A stretch of DNA of 64,000 nucleotides from Hydractinia symbiolongicarpus. Lineage: Eukaryota; Cnidaria; Hydrozoa; Anthoathecata; Hydractiniidae. Position numbers and translations under genes: made by a program. Below the pieces are notes generated by a model, which saw nothing but the letters and a program-made list of their open reading frames with translations, did not search any database and was not told where the DNA came from. Below are positions 1-11,887 of this stretch, piece by piece (the stretch's first letter is position 1; the number at the start of each line of letters is the position of its first letter). The DNA lies in the NCBI RefSeq assembly GCF_029227915.1, contig NC_079880.1, positions 31,925,501-31,989,500 of the forward strand, in the 5' to 3' direction.

Positions 1-63
1 ACTTTTGCGGCTAATAAAGGCCTTACACGTTAATCCCCCGGTTCCACATGCTTGTGCAGGTTA

Positions 64-72
64 CCATTGGTC
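64..72 (-). promoter_or_regulatory. Inverted CCAAT box in the conserved block
   Basis: CCATTGGTC on the plus strand reads GACCAATGG on the minus strand, which fits the NF-Y consensus RRCCAATSR. It sits in the GGTTACCATTGG block, one of the best conserved parts of the monomer, and so recurs in most units. Some subtypes lose it (TTACTATTTG, TTACCATTTTTC). It is a motif match only. Confidence 0.4.
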
Positions 73-165
73 TAGTCCTTCCACTCTCAATGGACTACAA
101 GGTCATAAGTCGTTTTCCCTGGCACCATGGCTTTAGAACTCCGTCAACTACATGCACCAGCCTCT

Positions 166-186
166 AAAGGCCGTAATATGGCCTTT
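166..186. other. Short inverted repeat, AAAGGCC / GGCCTTT
   Basis: AAAGGCC at 166-172 and GGCCTTT at 180-186 can pair around a 7-base loop. The arms are intact in many monomers, while others carry AAAGCC, AAAGGTT or similar and would not pair. This is a sequence-level observation; folding has not been computed. Confidence 0.6.
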
Positions 187-214
187 TGCCGCCTAATGAA
201 GGCGATACACGAAA

Positions 215-232
215 ATCACGTGGTTCCACGTG
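215..232. other. Dyad with two CACGTG cores
   Basis: CACGTGG at 217-223 and its reverse complement CCACGTG at 226-232 are separated by two bases (TT). The left core extended by two bases, ATCACGTG at 215-222, fits the RTCACRTG word of the yeast CDEI element and the general bHLH E-box/G-box. The same dyad recurs wherever the CACGAAAATCACGTGG monomer type occurs (for example 399-414 in part, 1,852-1,867, 5,830-5,845). Binding is unproven. Confidence 0.6.
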
Positions 233-558
233 TGTGTGCAGGTTACCATTGGTCAACTCCTTCTACTCTTAATGGACAACTACGTGATAAGTCGTTTTCC
301 CTGGCACCATGGCTTTAGAACGCCGTCAACTACATGCACCGGCGTCGAAAGGCTGTGATATGGCCTTTTGTGGCCTAGTAAATGCGATACACGAAAATCA
401 CGTGGTTCCACATGTGTGTGCAGGTTACCATTGGTCTACTCCTTCTACTCTTATTGGACTACTACGTCATAAGTTGTTTTCCTTGGCACCATGGCTTTAG
501 AACTCCGTCATCTACATGCACAGGCGTCTAAAAGCTGTAATATGGCGTTTTGCCGCCT

Positions 559-564
559 AATAAA
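559..564 (+). other. AATAAA word, recurrent in the monomer
   Basis: CCTAATAAAGG occurs in most monomers (also 13-18 at the window start), at a fixed place about 70 bases after the anchor ATG. AATAAA is the canonical animal polyadenylation hexamer and also overlaps in-frame TAA stops. Whether it acts as one here is not shown; subtypes with CTATTAAAG or CTAATGAAG lack it. Confidence 0.5.
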
Positions 565-1190
565 GGCATTACGCGTATATCACGTGTTTCCACGCGCTTG
601 CACAGGTTACTATTTGTCTAGTTCTTCCATCCTACATGGACTACGACGTCTTAGGTCGTTTTCGTTAGAACCATGGGTTTACAACGCCGTCAACTACATG
701 CACATGAATCTAGAGACCGTAATATGGCCTTTTGTTGCCTAATAAAGGCTTAGCACGTAAATCACGTAGTTCTACGTGCATGTGCAGGTTACCATTGGTC
801 TAGTCCTTTCACTCTCAATGGACTACAAGGTCTTAAGTCGTTTTCCCCAGCGCCATGGCTTTAGAACGCCCTCAACTACATGCACAGGCCTCTAAAGGTT
901 GTGATATGGCCTTTTGTTGGCTAATAAAGGCTTAGCACGTAAATCCCCCGGTTCCACGTGCTTGTGCAAGTTACCATTTTTCTAGTTCTTCCATCCTACA
1001 TGGACTACGACGTCTTAAGTCTTTTTCCCCAGAGCCATGGGTTTAGAACACCGTCAACTACATGCACATGAATCAGGAGACCGTAATATGGCCGTGTGTT
1101 GCCTAATAAAGGCTTAGCACGTAAATCACGTGGTTCTACGTGCATGTGCAGGTTACCATTGGTCTAGCCCTTCCACTCTCAATGGACTAC

Positions 1191-1635
1191 GACGTCTTAA
1201 GTCGTTTTCGCCAGCGCCATGGCTTTAGAACATCGTCAACTACATGCACAGGTCCCTAAAGGTTGCAATATGTTTTTTACGTGCCTAATAAAGGCTTAAA
1301 ACGTAAATCACGTGGTTCTACGTGGCTGTGCAGGTTACCATTGGTATACTCATTCAACTCTCAATGGACTACTACGTCATAAGTCGTTTTCCTTGGCACC
1401 ATGGCTGTAGAACTCTGTCAACTACATGCACAGGCTCTAAAAGCTGTAATATGGCTTTTGCCGCCTAATAAAGGCCTTTCACGTAAATCCCCCGGTTCCA
1501 CGTGCTTGTGCAGATTACCATTGGTCTAGCCCTTCCACTGTCAATGGACTACAAGGTCGTACGTCGCTTTCCCTGGCATCATGGCTTTAGAACTCCGTCA
1601 ACTACATGCACAGGCCTCTAAAGGCCGTTACATGG
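1191..1635 (+). repeat. Monomers present only in the first 1,635-bp unit
   Basis: The segment holds the monomers beginning at 1219, 1401 and 1581. The unit at 1401 has GGCTGTAGAAC in place of GGCTTTAGAAC and is 180 bp long through two single-base losses. Close relatives of these monomers lie 26 kb away at about 27,480-28,020. Nothing other than satellite is present. Confidence 0.85.
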
Positions 1636-2825
1636 ACTTTTGCGGCTAATAAAGGCCTTACACGTTAATCCCCCGGTTCCACATGCTTGTGCAGGTTACC
1701 ATTGGTCTAGTCCTTCCACTCTCAATGGACTACAAGGTCATAAGTCGTTTTCCCTGGCACCATGGCTTTAGAACTCCGTCAACTACATGCACCAGCCTCT
1801 AAAGGCCGTAATATGGCCTTTTGCCGCCTAATGAAGGCGATACACGAAAATCACGTGGTTCCACGTGTGTGTGCAGGTTACCATTGGTCAACTCCTTCTA
1901 CTCTTAATGGACAACTACGTGATAAGTCGTTTTCCCTGGCACCATGGCTTTAGAACGCCGTCAACTACATGCACCGGCGTCGAAAGGCTGTGATATGGCC
2001 TTTTGTGGCCTAGTAAATGCGATACACGAAAATCACGTGGTTCCACATGTGTGTGCAGGTTACCATTGGTCTACTCCTTCTACTCTTATTGGACTACTAC
2101 GTCATAAGTTGTTTTCCTTGGCACCATGGCTTTAGAACTCCGTCATCTACATGCACAGGCGTCTAAAAGCTGTAATATGGCGTTTTGCCGCCTAATAAAG
2201 GCATTACGCGTATATCACGTGTTTCCACGCGCTTGCACAGGTTACTATTTGTCTAGTTCTTCCATCCTACATGGACTACGACGTCTTAGGTCGTTTTCGT
2301 TAGAACCATGGGTTTACAACGCCGTCAACTACATGCACATGAATCTAGAGACCGTAATATGGCCTTTTGTTGCCTAATAAAGGCTTAGCACGTAAATCAC
2401 GTAGTTCTACGTGCATGTGCAGGTTACCATTGGTCTAGTCCTTTCACTCTCAATGGACTACAAGGTCTTAAGTCGTTTTCCCCAGCGCCATGGCTTTAGA
2501 ACGCCCTCAACTACATGCACAGGCCTCTAAAGGTTGTGATATGGCCTTTTGTTGGCTAATAAAGGCTTAGCACGTAAATCCCCCGGTTCCACGTGCTTGT
2601 GCAAGTTACCATTTTTCTAGTTCTTCCATCCTACATGGACTACGACGTCTTAAGTCTTTTTCCCCAGAGCCATGGGTTTAGAACACCGTCAACTACATGC
2701 ACATGAATCAGGAGACCGTAATATGGCCGTGTGTTGCCTAATAAAGGCTTAGCACGTAAATCACGTGGTTCTACGTGCATGTGCAGGTTACCATTGGTCT
2801 AGCCCTTCCACTCTCAATGGACTAC
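1636..2825 (+). repeat. Higher-order copy 2 of the 1,635-bp unit
   Basis: Matches 1-1190 with no difference in the blocks compared. It then switches without a gap, at about 2826, into the monomer series of the next region (CTTTACAACTCCGTCAAG and following). The switch keeps the 182-bp register, as expected for a crossover between misaligned homologous monomers. Confidence 0.93.
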
Positions 2826-5800
2826 AAGGTCATAAGTCGTTTTCCCTAGCACCATGGCTTTACAACTCCGTCAAGTACATGCACAGGCCTCTAAAGGCCG
2901 TAACATGGACCTTTGCCGGCTAATAAAGGCCTTACGCGTAAATAACGTGCTCCCACGTTCTTGCGCAGGTTATCATTGGTCTATTCCTTCCACTCTCCAT
3001 GGAATGCGACGTCCTAAGTCGTTTTCCCCAGCGCCATTGCTTTAGAACGCCGTCAACTACATGCACAGGCCTCTAAAGGCCGTAATATGGCCATTTGCCG
3101 CCTATTAAAGGCCTTACACGTAAATCTCCCTGTTCCACGTGCTTTTGCAGGTTACCATTGGTCTAGTCCTTCCACTCTCAATGGACTACAAGGTCATAAG
3201 TTCGTTTTCCTTGGCACAATGGCTTTAAAACTCTGTCAACTACATGCACAGGACTCTAAAAGCCATAATATGGACTTTTGCCGGCTAATAAAGGCCTTAC
3301 GCGTAAAATACGTGCTCCCACGTTCTTGCGCAGGTTACCATTGGTCTAGTCCTTCCACTCTCCATGGACTACAAGGTCCTAAGTCGTTTTCCCCAGCGCC
3401 ATGGCTTTAGAACGCCGTCAACTACATGCACAGGCCTCTAAAGGTTGTGATATGGGCTTTTGCAGCCTAATAAAGGCGATACACGAGAATCACGTGGTTC
3501 CACAAGGGTGTGCAGGTTACCATTGGTCTAGTCCTTCCATTCTTCAAGGACTGCGACGTCCTAAGTCGTTTTCCTCTTTAGAACATCGTCAACTATATGC
3601 ACAGGCCTCTAAAGGCCGTAATATGCTTTTTAGAGGCCTAATAAAGACTTAACACGTAAATCATGTGGTTCTACGTGCCTGTGTAGGTTACCATTGGTCT
3701 ACTCTTTCAAATCACAATAGACTACTGCGTCGTTTTCCTTGGTACCATTGCTTTAGAACTTTGTCAACTACATGCACAGGACTCTAAAGCCGTAGTATGG
3801 CCTTTTAGAGGCCTAATAAAGACCTTAGGCGTAAATCACGTGTTTAAACGTGCTTGCGCAGGTTACCATTGGTCTAATCCTTCCATTCTCCATGGACTAC
3901 GACGTCCTTAGTCGTGTTCCGTGCCATCATGGCTTTAGAACGCCGTCAACTACATGCACAGGCCTCTAAAGACCGTAATATGGCCATTTGCCGCCTATTA
4001 AAGCCCTTACGCGTAGATAACGTGCTCCCACGTTCTTGCGCAGGTTATCATTGGTCTATTCCTTCCACTCTCCATGGACTGCGACGTCCTAAGTCGTTTT
4101 CCCCAGCGCCATGGCTTTAGAACGCCGTCAACTACATGCACAGGCCTCTAAAGGCCGTAATATGGCCATTTGCCGCCTATTAAAGGCCTTACACGTAAAT
4201 CTCCCGGTTCCACGTGCTTGTGCATGTTACCATTGGTCTAGTCCTTCCACTCTCAATGGACTACAAGGTCATAAGTTCGTTTTCCTTGGCACAATGGCTT
4301 TAAAACTCTGTCAACTACATGCACAGGACTCTAAAAGCCATAATATGGACTTTTGCCGGCTAATAAAGGCCTTACGCGTAAAATACGTGCTCCCACGTTC
4401 TTGCGCAGGTTATCATTGGTCTAGTCCTTCCACTCTCAATGGACTACAAGGTCCTAAGTCGTTTTCCCCAGCGCCATGGCTTTAGAACGCCGTCAACTAC
4501 ATGCACAGGCCTCTAAAGGTTGTGATATGGGCTTTTGCAGCCTAATAAAGGCGATACACGAGAATCACGTGGTTCCACAAGGGTGTGCAGGTTACCATTG
4601 GTCTAGTCCTTCCATTCTCCAAGGACTGCGACGTCCTAAGTCGTGTTCCGTGCCATCATGGCTTTAGAACGCCGTCAACTACATGCACAGGCCTCTAAAG
4701 ACCGTAATATGCTTTTTAGATGCCTAATAAAGACTTAACACGTAAATCATGTGGTTCTACGTGCCTGTGTAGGTTACCATTGGTCTACTCTTTCAAATCA
4801 CAATAGACTACTGCGTCGTTTTCCTTGGTACCATGGCTTCAGAACTTTGTCAACTACATGCACAGGACTCTAAAGCCGTAGTATGGCCTTTTAGAGGCCT
4901 AATAAAGACCTTACGCGTAAATCACGTGTTTAAACGTGCTTGCGCAGGTTACCATTGTTCTAATCCTTCCATTCTCCATGGACTACGACGTCCTTAGTCG
5001 TGTTCCGTGCCATCATGGCTTTAGAACGCCGTCAAATACATGCACAGGCCTCTAAAGACCGTAATATGGCCATTTGCCGCCTATTAAAGCCCTTACACGT
5101 AAATTAATTGCTCCCACGTTCTTGCGCAGGTTACCATTGGTCTAGTCCTTCCACTCTCCATGGACTGCAACGTCCTAGGTTGTTTTCCCCAGCGCCTTGG
5201 CTTTAGAACATCGTCAACTACATGCACAGGCCTCTAAAGGTTGTGATATGGTCTTTTGTTGGCTAATAAAGGCTTAGCACGTAAATCCCCCGGTTGCACG
5301 TGCCTGTGCAAGTTACCATTTGTCTAGTTCTTCCATCCTACATGGACTACGACGTCTTAAGTCGTTTTCGCCAGAGCCATTTGTTTAGAACGCCGTCAAC
5401 TACATGCACATGAATCAGGAGACCATAATATGGCCTTGTGTTCTCTAATAAAGGCTTAGCACGTAAATCACGTGGTTCAACGTGCATGTGCAGGTTACCA
5501 TTGGTCTAGTCCTTCCACTCTTAATGGACTACAAGGTCATAAGTCGCTTTCCCTAGCACCATGGCTTTACAACTCCGTCAAGTACATGCACAGGCCTCTA
5601 AAGGCCGTAACATGGACCTTTGCTGGCTAATAAAGGCCTTACGCGTAAATAACGTGCTCCTACGTTCTTGCGCAGGTTATCATTGGTCTAGTCCTTCCAC
5701 TCTCCATGAACTGCGACGTCCTAAGTCGTTTTCCCCAGCGCCATGGCTTTAGAACGCCGTCAACTACATGCACAGGCCTCTAAAGGCCGTAATATGGCCA

Positions 5801-6996
5801 TTTGCCGCCTATTAAAGGCGATACACGAAAATCACGTGGTTCCACGTGTGTGTGCAGGTTACCATTGGTCAACTCCTTCTACTCTTAATGGACAACTACG
5901 TGATAAGTCGTTTTCCCTGGCACCATGGCTTTAGAACGCCGTCAACTACATGCACCGGCGTCGAAAGGCTGTGATATGGCCTTTTGTGGCCTAGTAAAGG
6001 CATTACGCGTATATCACGTGTTTCCACGCGCTTGCACAGGTTACTATTTGTCTAGTTCTTCCATCCTACATGGACTACGACGTCTTAGGTCGTTTTCGTT
6101 AGAACCATGGGTTTAAAACGCCGTCAACTACATGCACATGAATCTAGAGACCGTAATATGGCCTTTTGTTGCCTAATAAAGGCTTAGCACGTAAATCACG
6201 TGGTTCTACGTGCATGTGCAGGTTACCATTGGTCTATTCCTTTCACTCTCAATGGACTACAAGGTCTTAAGTCGTTTTCCCCAGCGCCATGGCTTTAGAA
6301 CGCCGTCAACTACATGCAAAGGCCTCTAAAGGTTGTGATATGGCCTTTTGTTGGCTAATAAAGGCTTAGCACGTAAATCCCCCGGTTCCACGTGCTTGTG
6401 CAAGTTACCATTTTTCTAGTTCTTCCATCCTACATGGACTACGACGTCTTAAGTCTTTTTCCCCAGAGCCATGGGTTTAGAACACCGTCAACTACATGCA
6501 CATGAATCAGGAGACCGTAATATGGCCGTGTGTTGCCTAATAAAGGCTTAGCACGTAAATCACGTGGTTCTACGTGCATGTGCAGGTTACCATTGGTCTA
6601 GCCCTTCCACTCTTAATGGACTACAAGGTCATAAGTCGCTTTCCCTAGCACCATGGCTTCACAACTCCGTCAAGTACATGCACAGGCGTCGAAAGGCTGT
6701 GATATGGCCTTTTGTGGCCTAGTAAATGCGATACACGAAAATCACGTGGTTCCACATGTGTGTGCAGGTTACCATTGGTCTACTCCTTCTACTCTTATTG
6801 GACTACTACGTCATAAGTTGTTTTCCTTGGCACCATGGCTTTAGAACTCCGTCATCTACATGCACAGGCGTCTAAAAGCTGTAATATGGCGTTTTGCCGC
6901 CTAATAAAGGCATTACGCGTATATCACGTGTTTCCACGCGCTTGCACAGGTTACTATTTGTCTAGTTCTTCCATCCTACATGGACTACGACGTCTT
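2600..6996 (+). repeat. Copy A of the 4,891-bp-spaced higher-order segment
   Basis: About 4.4 kb that recurs at 7491-11887 at an offset of 4,891 bp, about 27 monomers. Shared private variants include AAATTAATTGCTCC at 5101, a G in CGGTTGCACG at 5293, and the 11-bp deletion at 3572-3583. I saw only a handful of differences between the copies, for example ATTG against ATGG at the start of the 3036 monomer, TAGATG against TAGAGG at 4717, and ATGG against ATGA at 4476/9367. The start overlaps the tail of the previous unit because both share the same monomer. Confidence 0.92.
3401..3652 (+). repeat. Monomer pair with an 11-bp deletion removing the ATG
   Basis: At 3,572-3,583 the usual run CCCC-AGCGCCATGGC-TTTAG has lost the middle 11 bp, so the anchor ATG is missing. 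The same junction recurs at about 8,463, 12,989, 14,977, 16,970, 19,682, 21,846, 28,926, 29,820 and 40,825. It is a good lineage marker for the region 2/3 stock. Confidence 0.9.
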
Positions 6997-7704
6997 AAGT
7001 CTTTTTCCCCAGAGCCATGGGTTTAGAACACCGTCAACTACATGCACATGAATCAGGAGACCGTAATATGGCCGTGTGTTGCCTAATAAAGGCTTAGCAC
7101 GTAAATCACGTGGTTCTACGTGCATGTGCAGGTTACCATTGGTCTAGCCCTTCCACTCTTAATGGACTACAAGGTCATAAGTCGCTTTCCCTAGCACCAT
7201 GGCTTCACAACTCCGTCAAGTACATGCACAGGCGTCGAAAGGCTGTGATATGGCCTTTTGTGGCCTAGTAAATGCGATACACGAAAATCACGTGGTTCCA
7301 CATGTGTGTGCAGATTACCATTGGTCTACTCCTTCTACTCTTATTGGACTACTACGTCATAAGTTGTTTTCCTTGGCAACATGGCTTTAGAACTCCGTCA
7401 TCTACATGCACAGGCGTCTAAAAGCCGTAATATGGCGTTTTGCCGCCTAATAAAGGCATTACACGTAAATCTCCCGGTTCCACGTGCTTTTGCAAGTTAC
7501 CATTTTTCTAGTTCTTCCATCCTACATGGACTACGACGTCTTAAGTCTTTTTCCCCAGAGCCATGGGTTTAGAACACCGTCAACTACATGCACATGAATC
7601 AGGAGACCGTAATATGGCCGTGTGTTGCCTAATAAAGGCTTAGCACGTAAATCACGTGGTTCTACGTGCATGTGCAGGTTACCATTGGTCTAGCCCTTCC
7701 ACTC
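6416..7704 (+). repeat. Three-monomer (546-bp) local amplification
   Basis: The anchors at 6471, 7017 and 7563 are spaced exactly 546 bp apart and are followed by the same monomer order. Copies at 6416-6915 and 6962-7461 match closely, and a third partial copy runs to about 7704. The second copy carries private changes (CAGATTACC at 7312, GCAACATGG at 7376). The block lies exactly where copy A of the 4,891-bp segment ends and copy B begins. Confidence 0.88.
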
Positions 7705-10700
7705 TCAATGGACTACAAGGTCATAAGTCGTTTTCCCTAGCACCATGGCTTTACAACTCCGTCAAGTACATGCACAGGCCTCTAAAGGCCGTAACATGGA
7801 CCTTTGCCGGCTAATAAAGGCCTTACGCGTAAATAACGTGCTCCCACGTTCTTGCGCAGGTTATCATTGGTCTATTCCTTCCACTCTCCATGGAATGCGA
7901 CGTCCTAAGTCGTTTTCCCCAGCGCCATGGCTTTAGAACGCCGTCAACTACATGCACAGGCCTCTAAAGGCCGTAATATGGCCATTTGCCGCCTATTAAA
8001 GGCCTTACACGTAAATCTCCCTGTTCCACGTGCTTTTGCAGGTTACCATTGGTCTAGTCCTTCCACTCTCAATGGACTACAAGGTCATAAGTTCGTTTTC
8101 CTTGGCACAATGGCTTTAAAACTCTGTCAACTACATGCACAGGACTCTAAAAGCCATAATATGGACTTTTGCCGGCTAATAAAGGCCTTACGCGTAAAAT
8201 ACGTGCTCCCACGTTCTTGCGCAGGTTACCATTGGTCTAGTCCTTCCACTCTCCATGGACTACAAGGTCCTAAGTCGTTTTCCCCAGCGCCATGGCTTTA
8301 GAACGCCGTCAACTACATGCACAGGCCTCTAAAGGTTGTGATATGGGCTTTTGCAGCCTAATAAAGGCGATACACGAGAATCACGTGGTTCCACAAGGGT
8401 GTGCAGGTTACCATTGGTCTAGTCCTTCCATTCTTCAAGGACTGCGACGTCCTAAGTCGTTTTCCTCTTTAGAACATCGTCAACTATATGCACAGGCCTC
8501 TAAAGGCCGTAATATGCTTTTTAGAGGCCTAATAAAGACTTAACACGTAAATCATGTGGTTCTACGTGCCTGTGTAGGTTACCATTGGTCTACTCTTTCA
8601 AATCACAATAGACTACTGCGTCGTTTTCCTTGGTACCATTGCTTTAGAACTTTGTCAACTACATGCACAGGACTCTAAAGCCGTAGTATGGCCTTTTAGA
8701 GGCCTAATAAAGACCTTAGGCGTAAATCACGTGTTTAAACGTGCTTGCGCAGGTTACCATTGGTCTAATCCTTCCATTCTCCATGGACTACGACGTCCTT
8801 AGTCGTGTTCCGTGCCATCATGGCTTTAGAACGCCGTCAACTACATGCACAGGCCTCTAAAGACCGTAATATGGCCATTTGCCGCCTATTAAAGCCCTTA
8901 CGCGTAGATAACGTGCTCCCACGTTCTTGCGCAGGTTATCATTGGTCTATTCCTTCCACTCTCCATGGACTGCGACGTCCTAAGTCGTTTTCCCCAGCGC
9001 CATGGCTTTAGAACGCCGTCAACTACATGCACAGGCCTCTAAAGGCCGTAATATGGCCATTTGCCGCCTATTAAAGGCCTTACACGTAAATCTCCCGGTT
9101 CCACGTGCTTGTGCATGTTACCATTGGTCTAGTCCTTCCACTCTCAATGGACTACAAGGTCATAAGTTCGTTTTCCTTGGCACAATGGCTTTAAAACTCT
9201 GTCAACTACATGCACAGGACTCTAAAAGCCATAATATGGACTTTTGCCGGCTAATAAAGGCCTTACGCGTAAAATACGTGCTCCCACGTTCTTGCGCAGG
9301 TTATCATTGGTCTAGTCCTTCCACTCTCAATGGACTACAAGGTCCTAAGTCGTTTTCCCCAGCGCCATGACTTTAGAACGCCGTCAACTACATGCACAGG
9401 CCTCTAAAGGTTGTGATATGGGCTTTTGCAGCCTAATAAAGGCGATACACGAGAATCACGTGGTTCCACAAGGGTGTGCAGGTTACCATTGGTCTAGTCC
9501 TTCCATTCTCCAAGGACTGCGACGTCCTAAGTCGTGTTCCGTGCCATCATGGCTTTAGAACGCCGTCAACTACATGCACAGGCCTCTAAAGACCGTAATA
9601 TGCTTTTTAGAGGCCTAATAAAGACTTAACACGTAAATCATGTGGTTCTACGTGCCTGTGTAGGTTACCATTGGTCTACTCTTTCAAATCACAATAGACT
9701 ACTGCGTCGTTTTCCTTGGTACCATGGCTTCAGAACTTTGTCAACTACATGCACAGGACTCTAAAGCCGTAGTATGGCCTTTTAGAGGCCTAATAAAGAC
9801 CTTACGCGTAAATCACGTGTTTAAACGTGCTTGCGCAGGTTACCATTGTTCTAATCCTTCCATTCTCCATGGACTACGACGTCCTTAGTCGTGTTCCGTG
9901 CCATCATGGCTTTAGAACGCCGTCAAATACATGCACAGGCCTCTAAAGACCGTAATATGGCCATTTGCCGCCTATTAAAGCCCTTACACGTAAATTAATT
10001 GCTCCCACGTTCTTGCGCAGGTTACCATTGGTCTAGTCCTTCCACTCTCCATGGACTGCAACGTCCTAGGTTGTTTTCCCCAGCGCCTTGGCTTTAGAAC
10101 ATCGTCAACTACATGCACAGGCCTCTAAAGGTTGTGATATGGTCTTTTGTTGGCTAATAAAGGCTTAGCACGTAAATCCCCCGGTTGCACGTGCCTGTGC
10201 AAGTTACCATTTGTCTAGTTCTTCCATCCTACATGGACTACGACGTCTTAAGTCGTTTTCGCCAGAGCCATTTGTTTAGAACGCCGTCAACTACATGCAC
10301 ATGAATCAGGAGACCATAATATGGCCTTGTGTTCTCTAATAAAGGCTTAGCACGTAAATCACGTGGTTCAACGTGCATGTGCAGGTTACCATTGGTCTAG
10401 TCCTTCCACTCTTAATGGACTACAAGGTCATAAGTCGCTTTCCCTAGCACCATGGCTTTACAACTCCGTCAAGTACATGCACAGGCCTCTAAAGGCCGTA
10501 ACATGGACCTTTGCTGGCTAATAAAGGCCTTACGCGTAAATAACGTGCTCCTACGTTCTTGCGCAGGTTATCATTGGTCTAGTCCTTCCACTCTCCATGA
10601 ACTGCGACGTCCTAAGTCGTTTTCCCCAGCGCCATGGCTTTAGAACGCCGTCAACTACATGCACAGGCCTCTAAAGGCCGTAATATGGCCATTTGCCGCC

Positions 10701-11887
10701 TATTAAAGGCGATACACGAAAATCACGTGGTTCCACGTGTGTGTGCAGGTTACCATTGGTCAACTCCTTCTACTCTTAATGGACAACTACGTGATAAGTC
10801 GTTTTCCCTGGCACCATGGCTTTAGAACGCCGTCAACTACATGCACCGGCGTCGAAAGGCTGTGATATGGCCTTTTGTGGCCTAGTAAAGGCATTACGCG
10901 TATATCACGTGTTTCCACGCGCTTGCACAGGTTACTATTTGTCTAGTTCTTCCATCCTACATGGACTACGACGTCTTAGGTCGTTTTCGTTAGAACCATG
11001 GGTTTAAAACGCCGTCAACTACATGCACATGAATCTAGAGACCGTAATATGGCCTTTTGTTGCCTAATAAAGGCTTAGCACGTAAATCACGTGGTTCTAC
11101 GTGCATGTGCAGGTTACCATTGGTCTATTCCTTTCACTCTCAATGGACTACAAGGTCTTAAGTCGTTTTCCCCAGCGCCATGGCTTTAGAACGCCGTCAA
11201 CTACATGCAAAGGCCTCTAAAGGTTGTGATATGGCCTTTTGTTGGCTAATAAAGGCTTAGCACGTAAATCCCCCGGTTCCACGTGCTTGTGCAAGTTACC
11301 ATTTTTCTAGTTCTTCCATCCTACATGGACTACGACGTCTTAAGTCTTTTTCCCCAGAGCCATGGGTTTAGAACACCGTCAACTACATGCACATGAATCA
11401 GGAGACCGTAATATGGCCGTGTGTTGCCTAATAAAGGCTTAGCACGTAAATCACGTGGTTCTACGTGCATGTGCAGGTTACCATTGGTCTAGCCCTTCCA
11501 CTCTTAATGGACTACAAGGTCATAAGTCGCTTTCCCTAGCACCATGGCTTCACAACTCCGTCAAGTACATGCACAGGCGTCGAAAGGCTGTGATATGGCC
11601 TTTTGTGGCCTAGTAAATGCGATACACGAAAATCACGTGGTTCCACATGTGTGTGCAGATTACCATTGGTCTACTCCTTCTACTCTTATTGGACTACTAC
11701 GTCATAAGTTGTTTTCCTTGGCAACATGGCTTTAGAACTCCGTCATCTACATGCACAGGCGTCTAAAAGCCGTAATATGGCGTTTTGCCGCCTAATAAAG
11801 GCATTACGCGTATATCACGTGTTTCCACGCGCTTGCACAGGTTACTATTTGTCTAGTTCTTCCATCCTACATGGACTACGACGTCTT
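7491..11887 (+). repeat. Copy B of the 4,891-bp-spaced higher-order segment
   Basis: A near-identical copy of 2600-6996. The last few hundred bases are a patchwork: 11,544-11,803 carries the private variants of the 7199-7458 units (CAGATTACC, GCAACATGG, AAAAGCCG), while 11,804-11,887 follows the 6913-6996 version. That pattern points to gene conversion or a second crossover after the large duplication. Confidence 0.92.

Larger units (their letters stand above)
127..308 (+). repeat. Representative 182-bp monomer with internal map
   Basis: Taking the A of ATG as position 1, a typical unit contains: a start-like ATGG at 1-4; a well conserved block from about 10 to 45 containing ACATGCA; inverted arms AAAGGCC (40-46) and GGCCTTT (54-60); an AATAAA slot at 69-74 (mutated here, intact in most copies); a variable segment from about 75 to 112 carrying the ATCACGTG and CCACGTG cores; a conserved block GGTTACCATTGG near 115-126; and a variable 3' part from about 128 to 182. 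Monomer subtypes differ mainly in the two variable parts, which occur in many combinations, so individual monomers are mosaics. The phase chosen here (start at ATG) is arbitrary. Confidence 0.93.
1..1190 (+). repeat. Higher-order copy 1 of the 1,635-bp unit
   Basis: This segment reappears at 1636-2825 at an offset of exactly 1,635 bp, nine monomers less three bases. I compared eight to ten blocks spread over the segment and saw no difference. The match breaks at 1190/2825, inside a monomer, where this copy continues GACGTCTTAAG and the other AAGGTCATAAG. The left end lies outside the window. Confidence 0.93.

Noticed and set aside
28-50. CENP-B box in CCCCCGGTTCCACATGC (reverse strand)
   Set aside because: Only resembles the box if a one-base gap is allowed; without it about six of the nine essential bases agree. 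Too weak to call.
38-50. RNA polymerase III B box (GGTTCCACG)
   Set aside because: Departs from GGTTCGANNCC at key places, no A box at a suitable distance and no tRNA-like fold visible.
215-222. Point-centromere CDEI element
   Set aside because: The eight-base word fits, but there is no CDEII/CDEIII arrangement and point centromeres are not satellite arrays. Kept only as a bHLH-type motif.
127-318. 63-residue open frames repeated in most monomers
   Set aside because: They end at a TAG just inside the next monomer, shift frame with each unit, lose the ATG in many copies and vary freely. They are a product of repeat length, not genes.
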